From positions 12,297 through 17,848 of the forward strand of contig PLXF01000030.1 in NCBI GenBank assembly GCA_003151315.1: DNA of 5,552 nucleotides, read 5' to 3'. The notes below the pieces were generated by a model. The model made no database searches. It was not told the DNA's origin and worked only from the letters and a program-made list of their open reading frames with translations. Numbering within the stretch: position 1 is the first letter of the stretch; each line of letters begins with the position of its first letter. This DNA is from Parachlamydiales bacterium (lineage in GTDB: Bacteria > Chlamydiota > Chlamydiia > Chlamydiales > SM23-39). This document shows positions 1 through 4,981 of the stretch, one piece after another. Position numbers and translations under genes: made by a program.

Positions 1-1026
1 TCGCTTGGCCGTTCGTTTCAACCTATCCAAGCCCTTATCCATCTACTAGAAGATCCGACCTTTCCCCTCGAACCGATCCAGTTTGCATCGGGAGCGGCTT
101 TCGTCGACACAGGTCTATTTTGGACCGCAGGGAAACTTCCCCTTTTACCTGAAATCTGTCAACTCGCTCCTTTATGGGCGCTGTGCGGCAAGCAAGAAGA
201 AAGTGAAAAGCTAGCTCGTTGGGTCCTCCCTTTTCTCCGTTACAAAACTCTCTGGAGTCTCGAAGAGCGTTGGGATAGAACCGAATTTTACTTTTCTGCT
301 TATCTCCTCTTCCTTTATGCCGGTTTAGATGGCACCCCCTTTTTAGCCGAACTCCAAAAGGAGATCAAAAGCCCTATCGACCCATTTTTCCTTCACTTGG
401 AGCAAAGAATCCAAGGGCGAGCCCCCATCCGCCTGGAAGAGGGACCCCGTTTTGATCAAGAGCTAGGTCTTTGGTCGCATGATGTAAAAAACTTCTCATG
501 GGCGCTCTCTTTATCGGGGCAAGGAACTTCGTTAGGCTGCGCGCAAAAAGGATCCATAGAAATTCGGGCGTTTGGTCCCCAATCTTATCCTCTCGTTGAT
601 AAAGGGGGATTTGGGGTGAAAGGGATTCAAAGAGCCCTTTCGGTAGACTCTAGCCAAATGCATGGTTGGGCGCGGACAATGGCCAATGAGATTTGGGTAG
701 ATGTACGGGGAAAAGAGTCCCGTTTGGATCTACGGTTTATGGGATTAAATTCTGAAAGAAAGATGGCTTTTGTTTTTTACGTGAAGGCGCAGTCTGCGCA
801 AGTGGGAAGTACTATTTATCGACCTAAGCATCTGCAGCGTTATAGCGGTGATGCAAGCTCGGTGTATTTTACTCAAGGAGCCGACCGTCTGGAGATCGTC
901 TCGCCCCTATCGGCTAAAATGGAACTGATTCCACTCGCCGGAGAAGGATGTTATTGGGAGACCGATTTTTTGTTGGCTTACGAATTAAACCCTTTTCAGA
1001 GCCACGCTTCATTTTGTTTTGTATAA
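1..1026 (+). CDS. Conserved hypothetical protein, 3' part (5' end outside window)
   Basis: The reading frame is open from the first base to the TAA at 1024-1026, giving 341 visible residues. A TTG at 397 could be mistaken for a start, but the frame continues upstream without a stop and with ordinary protein composition, so the true start lies outside the window. The visible N-terminal part (about residues 1-130) looks helical and is rich in Trp, Leu and Phe. The C-terminal part (about 140-341) alternates polar and hydrophobic residues with many Gly and looks beta-rich. I see no signal peptide, membrane helix or catalytic motif that I recognise. In Chlamydiaceae a hypothetical gene lies directly upstream of accA and msbA; by position this could be its counterpart, but that is inference from synteny, not from a recognised motif. 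A helical domain followed by a beta-sandwich would also suit a polysaccharide-lyase-like fold, but this is only a guess. Confidence 0.85.
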   Translation, partial: SLGRSFQPIQALIHLLEDPTFPLEPIQFASGAAFVDTGLFWTAGKLPLLPEICQLAPLWALCGKQEESEKLARWVLPFLRYKTLWSLEERWDRTEFYFSAYLLFLYAGLDGTPFLAELQKEIKSPIDPFFLHLEQRIQGRAPIRLEEGPRFDQELGLWSHDVKNFSWALSLSGQGTSLGCAQKGSIEIRAFGPQSYPLVDKGGFGVKGIQRALSVDSSQMHGWARTMANEIWVDVRGKESRLDLRFMGLNSERKMAFVFYVKAQSAQVGSTIYRPKHLQRYSGDASSVYFTQGADRLEIVSPLSAKMELIPLAGEGCYWETDFLLAYELNPFQSHASFCFV

Positions 1027-1057
1027 ACACATCTGGTTTCTGAGAAACCAGATGTGT
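1027..1057. terminator. Perfect 14-bp hairpin between convergent genes, probable bidirectional terminator
   Basis: The arms ACACATCTGGTTTC (1027-1040) and GAAACCAGATGTGT (1044-1057) are exact inverted copies separated by a 3-base TGA loop. The structure begins on the base after the stop codon of the upstream plus-strand gene and ends 17 bases before the stop of the converging minus-strand gene. That position is typical of a shared terminator. There is no strong T-tract on the plus-strand side; read on the minus strand, the hairpin is followed by TTATAC, which is weakly U-rich. Efficiency is therefore uncertain. Confidence 0.7.
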
Positions 1058-1074
1058 AGAACGTTCGTAAATGA

Positions 1075-1785
1075 TTAGAGTGCTGAATGTGGCACACCCG
1101 ACTCAGCGCGTGTCTTGAATAGATCTAAAGATTGATCATTTGTCATAACTTCTTCATCCACAAAATATTTTAAATTAAATTGTTTAGTGAAGAGTTCTCG
1201 ACCGCCGCTGACGCAGTATGTATCTTTGTGGTCGTGAACAAAATGGCTCAGTTTATCCTCTAACTCCGGAAGCGATAATGTAGTTTCTGTCGATAACTCT
1301 TCATTATTTGCTATTGCAGTGGAAGTTTTAGCGGTGATGTCTGACATATAATCTCTATTGAAAACATAGTTTACGAGATTCTTAGGCCCATGATAGCTAT
1401 ATAGCTTGTCAAATGGTTGGTTCTGAGCTTTATCTCTGTATGCTTGCAATTCCTTAGGGTTGGTGTAGTCTTTAATTTTCGCAGCGGCCACGATAGAGGT
1501 AATGCCGAGTGCGAGGAAGGCGCTTGCAGTGACCGGGAGAGCTACCCACGCGGCAGCGGCAGAGAAAGCGCCTGCAGCCAAAGCTCCTGTAAAAAGGGAG
1601 ACGCTTGAAAAGGCGCCAAATGCACAGGTTGCAGCTCCGATCAGGAGGACAGTAGCAAGAATCGCCAAAGCCACACGGCCTACTTTCGCCCAATTGCAGC
1701 AGCTTTTTGGGGAGGTGTCTTTTGTGGTAGGTGGGGCATATTCGGTATAATTTACGCTAGGGAGAGAAGGTAGGGGGGAAGACAT
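1075..1785 (-). CDS. Putative inclusion-membrane (Inc-like) protein, paralogue A
   Basis: Encodes 236 residues from an ATG at 1785-1783, supported by an AGGAG Shine-Dalgarno 8 bases upstream. Residues 1-30 are rich in Ser, Pro and Thr with a CC pair at 29-30, fitting an unstructured type III secretion signal; there is no classical Sec signal. Residues about 37-102 are a long hydrophobic Ala/Gly/Leu/Val stretch that can hold two, possibly three, membrane helices with a short turn near 58-62. This bilobed pattern is the hallmark of chlamydial Inc proteins, which sit in the host vacuole membrane with both ends facing the host cytosol. Residues 106-140 carry the block (D-Y, P-K, D-K, H-G, K-N-L, Y) shared with the neighbouring minus-strand gene. 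The C-terminal part (141-236) is soluble, acidic and unrecognised. The Inc assignment rests on topology and context; an ordinary inner-membrane protein is the alternative. Confidence 0.72.
   Translation of the reverse strand: MSSPLPSLPSVNYTEYAPPTTKDTSPKSCCNWAKVGRVALAILATVLLIGAATCAFGAFSSVSLFTGALAAGAFSAAAAWVALPVTASAFLALGITSIVAAAKIKDYTNPKELQAYRDKAQNQPFDKLYSYHGPKNLVNYVFNRDYMSDITAKTSTAIANNEELSTETTLSLPELEDKLSHFVHDHKDTYCVSGGRELFTKQFNLKYFVDEEVMTNDQSLDLFKTRAESGVPHSAL
1366..1470 (-). other. Juxtamembrane 35-residue block, copy A
   Basis: Residues 106-140 of the first minus-strand membrane protein, starting immediately after its last hydrophobic segment. It aligns without gaps to residues 87-121 of the second minus-strand gene, with 13 identical positions of 35: Asp-Tyr at the start, Pro-Lys and Leu at positions 5, 6 and 8, Asp-Lys at 21-22, His-Gly at 27-28, Lys-Asn-Leu at 30-32 and a final Tyr. 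I could count these identities directly. The function is unknown; a helical interaction segment or a membrane-proximal positioning element is possible. Confidence 0.75.
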
Positions 1786-1793
1786 AAAAACAG

Positions 1794-1798
1794 CTCCT
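1794..1798 (-). promoter_or_regulatory. Ribosome binding site of Inc-like paralogue A
   Basis: AGGAG on the minus strand, 8 bases before the ATG at 1785-1783. This is near-ideal spacing and fixes the start of the gene. The downstream in-frame ATGs lie beyond the predicted secretion signal and membrane helices. Confidence 0.75.
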
Positions 1799-1858
1799 AA
1801 TTTATGGGTTGGTGTAACTGATCACAGGTTTCAATGAAGGAATGCTCGAAGAGAGGAT

Positions 1859-1893
1859 GGGATTTCCGATTCTAATCGGCAATATTAAATCCC
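1859..1893. repeat. Nested inverted repeat between the Inc-like genes
   Basis: Outer arms GGGATTT (1859-1865) and AAATCCC (1887-1893) enclose inner arms CCGATT (1866-1871) and AATCGG (1874-1879). The two left arms are contiguous, while the right arms are separated by 7 bases (1880-1886). As RNA this forms a stem of up to 13 bp with a one-sided bulge. No T-tract follows on either strand, so it is either a weak terminator for the upstream minus-strand gene or a 5'-leader structure or protein-binding site for the downstream one. Confidence 0.45.
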
Positions 1894-1994
1894 AGATGCC
1901 CCCTATATGCCTACTTCGAGAATTCCATCGGTTTATACAGAGGGCAAGACTATAACAAGTAGCCTATTTTATAGCCAAACCATTTTTCTATCTA

Positions 1995-2813
1995 TTAGGA
2001 AGGCCACAGAAGTGGCTCTTCGTCGAAAATGTCTTCATCCATATTTACAGGTACTGCAGGCGGTGAATTTGCGAAGCGCCGCTCAATTTCTGGATCGAGA
2101 GCGCTTTCCAATGGATTTTGCGGACTATCTGGGTTTCCTAATAATCTATTTAAGTTTTGATGAAACAGTGTGACATTCTGAGGTAGGAATGTTTCATTTA
2201 TTTTTTCTGTGTTTTCTATAATTGATTTTCTTCTTTTCAATTCTTTCATTCCATCAACTATTTTATCGAAAATTTCTAATTCTTTTAGTTCGATTAGATT
2301 ATATGTCTTTTCTATAAGGTTTGTTAATTTTTCCATTTGTTCTATGTTTAATTCATTTTCAGGATTAAAATCTTTATTTACTATTTCTTTATATATGCCT
2401 CGCAATTCTTGTCGTAATTTTTCTTTCAACTCAGGAACAAAGCGTTCCCCATATTCATTTAAATTTTTTATTCCATGTTTTTTGATTATCTTATCAACAC
2501 TCATCGTTTCAGATTCTGCTTTTAAAAGAGCTAGTTTTTTAGGATCGTTGTAATCGATCTTTGTGACTGCGTGATAGAGGGAAAAAAAAGCGACAAGCGT
2601 CAAAACAGCACCGCCGGCGCCCCAAGCTTGGGGAATAAACCCACAAACAGCGCATCCAATTAGGGCGGCGGCGCCTAAAGCAGCCAAAACGCCAAAAATA
2701 GCCCAACGTACTTTTTCTGTTTTCATCTTTGTTTTCTCGTAATCGGAACGGGGCGTGTCTGAATCTGTAATTTGGGGGACATGCGCTAGTTCTTGACTAA
2801 TTGGTGGAATCAT
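1995..2813 (-). CDS. Putative inclusion-membrane (Inc-like) protein, paralogue B, with helical C-terminal domain
   Basis: Encodes 272 residues from an ATG at 2813-2811, preceded by a weak GAG ribosome site and a good promoter. Residues 1-34 are polar and Ser/Thr/Pro-containing, as in type III secretion signals. Residues about 36-59 and 65-83 are two closely spaced hydrophobic helices joined by a short Pro-Gln-Ala-Trp turn, the bilobed Inc topology. Residues 87-121 hold the block shared with the other minus-strand gene. Residues about 124-210 are rich in Lys, Glu, Leu and Ile and probably form long amphipathic helices, with coiled-coil potential near 176-205. The tail (225-272) is Pro-rich and acidic, ending Leu-Leu-Trp-Pro-Ser. 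The part encoding the helical domain is far more AT-rich than the part encoding the membrane helices. No enzymatic motif is visible. A host-facing scaffold or binding role would fit Inc family knowledge but is inference. Confidence 0.72.
   Translation of the reverse strand: MIPPISQELAHVPQITDSDTPRSDYEKTKMKTEKVRWAIFGVLAALGAAALIGCAVCGFIPQAWGAGGAVLTLVAFFSLYHAVTKIDYNDPKKLALLKAESETMSVDKIIKKHGIKNLNEYGERFVPELKEKLRQELRGIYKEIVNKDFNPENELNIEQMEKLTNLIEKTYNLIELKELEIFDKIVDGMKELKRRKSIIENTEKINETFLPQNVTLFHQNLNRLLGNPDSPQNPLESALDPEIERRFANSPPAVPVNMDEDIFDEEPLLWPS
2451..2555 (-). other. Juxtamembrane 35-residue block, copy B
   Basis: Residues 87-121 of the second minus-strand membrane protein, just after its second hydrophobic helix. 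Every anchor residue of copy A (Asp-Tyr, Pro-Lys, Leu, Asp-Lys, His-Gly, Lys-Asn-Leu, Tyr) occurs at the same spacing, while the residues between anchors have diverged. The sequences before and after the block show little similarity beyond general hydrophobicity. This argues for selection on the block itself. Confidence 0.75.
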
Positions 2814-2837
2814 AAAATCTCGTTTAATTTTATAATT

Positions 2838-2866
2838 ATTATACGCTTTTAATTGTTTATTTTAAA
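2838..2866 (-). promoter_or_regulatory. Sigma-70-like promoter for Inc-like paralogue B
   Basis: Read on the minus strand: -35 TTTAAA (2866-2861, four of six matches to TTGACA), a 17-base spacer and a perfect -10 TATAAT (2843-2838). Transcription would start near 2831, leaving a short leader of about 18 bases before the ATG. The -10 lies in a 13-base palindrome, TATAATTATTATA (2831-2843), which also places a TATAAT on the plus strand, although that copy has no usable -35. Confidence 0.6.
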
Positions 2867-2904
2867 GTATGAAATAATAAATATACCCGATTTGAATCTG
2901 AATC

Positions 2905-2933
2905 TTGCCAAATAGTCTGCGGTTAGCGATAAT
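2905..2933 (+). promoter_or_regulatory. Sigma-70-like promoter for the L,D-transpeptidase-accA-exporter operon
   Basis: -35 TTGCCA (2905-2910) and -10 GATAAT (2928-2933), each matching five of six consensus bases, are separated by an optimal 17-base spacer. The start point would fall near 2940, about 33 bases before the GTG at 2973. It faces away from the promoter of the minus-strand gene, so 2814-2972 is a divergent control region. A direct repeat, GAATCT twice (2894-2905), abuts the -35; its significance is unclear. Confidence 0.65.
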
Positions 2934-2960
2934 GCAACCTTTGTATGCAAAAGATTTTAT

Positions 2961-2964
2961 GAGG
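2961..2964 (+). promoter_or_regulatory. Ribosome binding site selecting a GTG start
   Basis: GAGG lies 8 bases before the GTG at 2973. The nearby ATGs at 2945 and 2959 are in other frames and meet stops within a few codons. The GTG is also directly upstream of a sensible membrane anchor, so it is the best start for the L,D-transpeptidase. Confidence 0.65.
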
Positions 2965-2972
2965 GTTATTCA

Positions 2973-4016
2973 GTGCCTAGGGTAAAACATTTTTTAATAG
3001 GTTCAGCTCTTCTCTTTGGGGTGATCGGGGGGTTTTCCCTGGTGAAAAACCGGAAAGCTCCGGTTGCGACTCCTCAAGCGCCTCAGGTTGTGGAGATAGC
3101 GCTCTCTCCCCCCAAACCGGTGGAGATGCGGCTTCCAGCCCCTAAAATCACCCCACAGCCCGTTGTCATTGCCCCGCCGCCGCCCCAACCTAAGGTGGCT
3201 GAGATGGAGGAGATCGTTGAGGTGGACCGGATTTCCCAGCTCTTTTCTCTAGATTCTTCGAAACTCCCCATTGTAGAGACCCTTTCTTATACTAGCCGGG
3301 TACCTTGGCTTAAAGGAAGACCGGCCTGGATTGCCGATTACGCCACCCATTACGAGACCTCCCGCCATTTTATTGCCCGTAGCCTCAATTCTAAGGGGAA
3401 AAAACCCATGACTGCCAATGGTCAGGTGGGACCCGACTATTTCTCTCAAAAGGTCTCTCCGGGGGACCGATTTAACGTGTTAAGGAAAGATTTGAATGTG
3501 CAGTTTCATCTGCTGATTGATCTTTCCCGCTGCCGGATGTGGCTGTACTATCTCGATCTCACCTCGAATGAGCGGATGTTATTAAAGACCTATCGGGTGG
3601 GACTCGGCCGGATTGACGAGATGAAGGCCTCCGGTTATTTGACCCCTGCGGGGAAATATCAGCTCGGGGAGAAAATCGCGATTTATAAGCCCGGAACGCT
3701 AGGGATTTTCCAAGATAATAAAGTGGAGATGATCCGTGTTTTCGGGACCCGTTGGATCCCTTTTGAAAAAGAGGTCGAAGGGTGCACCGAATCGGCTAAA
3801 GGGTTTGGGATCCATGGCGCCCCTTGGGTAGCAGATGCTTCGGGGCAGCTCGTGGAAGACTTGGGTAAGATCGGTACGTATGATAGCGATGGCTGCATCC
3901 GCCTCTCCTCTGCCGATATGGAGGAAATTTTTGCGATTATCATCACCAAGCCCACAACGGTGGAGCTGGTGAAAGATTTTCGGCAGGCAAAACTGCCAGG
4001 AGTGGAGAGGAAATGA
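2973..4016 (+). CDS. Membrane-anchored L,D-transpeptidase (YkuD family)
   Basis: Encodes 347 residues from a GTG start. L,D-transpeptidases of this family use an active-site Cys to form 3-3 cross-links between peptidoglycan stem peptides or to attach proteins to them, on the outer side of the inner membrane. Residues about 6-24 form a single hydrophobic anchor after Arg/Lys/His. Residues about 30-75 are a Pro-rich spacer with repeated Pro-Gln and Pro-Lys and a Pro-run at 68-71, suited to crossing periplasmic space. Residues about 110-175 are an unassigned linker domain, and the YkuD catalytic domain covers about 177-335. The signature is His281-Gly and Ser305-Asp-Gly-Cys308-Ile-Arg310-Leu, with Cys308 the predicted nucleophile and His281 its partner. 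The His-to-Cys spacing (27) is longer than the usual motif. The gene leads the operon and overlaps accA by four bases. Such enzymes are known from environmental chlamydiae; I did not recognise a specific named orthologue. Confidence 0.88.
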   Translation: MPRVKHFLIGSALLFGVIGGFSLVKNRKAPVATPQAPQVVEIALSPPKPVEMRLPAPKITPQPVVIAPPPPQPKVAEMEEIVEVDRISQLFSLDSSKLPIVETLSYTSRVPWLKGRPAWIADYATHYETSRHFIARSLNSKGKKPMTANGQVGPDYFSQKVSPGDRFNVLRKDLNVQFHLLIDLSRCRMWLYYLDLTSNERMLLKTYRVGLGRIDEMKASGYLTPAGKYQLGEKIAIYKPGTLGIFQDNKVEMIRVFGTRWIPFEKEVEGCTESAKGFGIHGAPWVADASGQLVEDLGKIGTYDSDGCIRLSSADMEEIFAIIITKPTTVELVKDFRQAKLPGVERK

Positions 4017-4969
4017 CGATTTTAGCCCACGAAAAACAGATTGTTGAATATGAGCAAACTCTCCAGAAGCTGGAAGAACAGAACAGAAATCATCCGTTGA
4101 TGACCTCTGAAGAGTTGTCGAAGATGGAAAAGAACTTAGAGTTGATGAAAAAATCGGTCTACTCGCAGCTTAAGCCTTGGGAAAGGGTTTCGATTTGCCG
4201 CCATCCTCGGCGCCCTCACGCGATTGACTATATCGAAAATTTGGCTGAGGAGTTTGTCGAATTATTTGGCGACAGAACGTATCAAGATGATCATGCGATT
4301 ATTGCTGGTTTGGCTAAAATTGATGGGCAAAAATATGTCGTGATCGGCCAGGAGAAAGGGAAAGATACGGAGAGTCGGATCTACCGCAATTTTGGCATGC
4401 CCCATCCGGAAGGGTACCGAAAAGCGATGCGCTGCATGCGCCTTGCTGCTAAATTTCAATTGCCCGTGATCACCCTTCTCGATACACCAGGCGCTTATCC
4501 GGGACTTACCGCCGAAGAGCGGGGGCAGGGTTGGGCGATTTCGAACAATCTGTTGGAAATGGCGCGCCTGCCTACCCCTATTATCGTTATTTTGATTGGC
4601 GAGGGATGTTCAGGCGGCGCTTTAGGAATCGGTATCGGCGATGTGATCGGGATGTTGGAACATTCCTACTACTCGGTGATTTCGCCCGAAGGATGCGCTT
4701 CGATTCTGTGGAAGGATGCATCGCAAAATGCGATCGCGGCGGCCGCTTTGAAAATGCATGCGGAAGATCTTTTAGAAATGGGGATTGTCGATCAGATTCT
4801 CCGAGAGCCTTTAGGGGGCGCGCATCACGATCCTAAGGCTGTATTTGCAGAGGTCAAAAAGTTCATTCAGGAGCAGTGGAATTGTCTTCGAAGCATCTCT
4901 CCTGAGCTTCTTTTGGAAAATCGCTACCAAAAATTCCGCAAAATGGGCAAATTTGAGACACAAGAATGA
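4013..4969 (+). CDS. accA: Acetyl-CoA carboxylase carboxyltransferase, alpha subunit
   Basis: Encodes 318 residues, practically the length of E. coli AccA (319). With AccD it forms the carboxyltransferase that moves the carboxyl group from carboxybiotin on AccB to acetyl-CoA, making malonyl-CoA, the first committed step of fatty-acid synthesis in the cytoplasm. An N-terminal helical segment (about 6-50) is followed by the conserved Arg-His-Pro-x-Arg-Pro motif at 63-68, Gly-Asp-Arg at 86-88, Arg-Asn-Phe-Gly-Met-Pro at 125-130, Asp-Thr-Pro-Gly-Ala-Tyr-Pro-Gly at 157-164, the Gly-Gly pair of the oxyanion site within 196-210, and Ser-Pro-Glu-Gly-Cys-Ala-Ser-Ile at 224-231. The start ATG overlaps the preceding stop (ATGA), with GGAG at 4004-4007, so translation is probably coupled to that of the L,D-transpeptidase. 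The C-terminus (about 290-318) is slightly divergent but complete. No missing residues are apparent. Confidence 0.97.
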   Translation: MTILAHEKQIVEYEQTLQKLEEQNRNHPLMTSEELSKMEKNLELMKKSVYSQLKPWERVSICRHPRRPHAIDYIENLAEEFVELFGDRTYQDDHAIIAGLAKIDGQKYVVIGQEKGKDTESRIYRNFGMPHPEGYRKAMRCMRLAAKFQLPVITLLDTPGAYPGLTAEERGQGWAISNNLLEMARLPTPIIVILIGEGCSGGALGIGIGDVIGMLEHSYYSVISPEGCASILWKDASQNAIAAAALKMHAEDLLEMGIVDQILREPLGGAHHDPKAVFAEVKKFIQEQWNCLRSISPELLLENRYQKFRKMGKFETQE

Positions 4970-4981
4970 AATGTATGGCTC

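Larger units (their letters stand above)
1786..1994. other. Intergenic region between the two Inc-like genes
   Basis: These 209 bases separate the stop of the upstream minus-strand gene from the start of the downstream one. They hold the Shine-Dalgarno of paralogue A and a nested inverted repeat. Short AT-rich minus-strand hexamers (TATAAA near 1932-1937 and 1969-1974) could act as a -10, but none has a convincing -35 at 16-18 bases, so I do not call a promoter. Whether the two genes are cotranscribed is open. The gap is long for a simple operon, which suggests that paralogue A may have its own promoter. Confidence 0.45.

Noticed and set aside
397..1026. A separate 209-residue gene starting at the TTG at 397
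   Set aside because: The same frame is open all the way to base 1 with normal protein composition, and there is no ribosome site before 397; it is the 3' part of a longer gene.
1059..1066. Palindrome GAACGTTC next to the intergenic hairpin
   Set aside because: An 8-base palindrome is expected by chance in several kilobases and no second copy marks it as an operator.
1417..1750. Plus-strand open frames opposite Inc-like paralogue A
   Set aside because: They are antisense to the Ala-rich membrane-helix codons of a gene with a strong ribosome site, and their translations have low-complexity Ala/Lys or Arg/Cys composition.
1907..2173. Plus-strand open frame of 88 residues across the Inc-like intergenic region
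   Set aside because: It has no ribosome site, overlaps the 3' end of paralogue B on the other strand, and its translation shows no recognisable domain.
2209..2553. Plus-strand Phe/Ser/Ile-rich open frame of 114 residues that looks like a membrane protein
   Set aside because: The hydrophobicity is the mirror of Lys/Glu/Asn/Asp codons in the AT-rich helical domain of paralogue B, and there is no start signal.
2945..2985. Short leader peptides from the ATGs at 2945 and 2959 before the L,D-transpeptidase
   Set aside because: They are only 5 and 8 codons long with no attenuator-like codon runs or hairpins; most likely chance.
3003..3955. Several minus-strand open frames across the L,D-transpeptidase
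   Set aside because: They lie antisense to a gene with a clear catalytic motif and have Arg/Gly/Ser-rich, domain-free translations.
4531..4836. Plus-strand 101-residue Arg-rich frame inside accA
   Set aside because: It is a frame-shifted shadow of the conserved AccA core, with Arg/Cys-rich low-quality translation.
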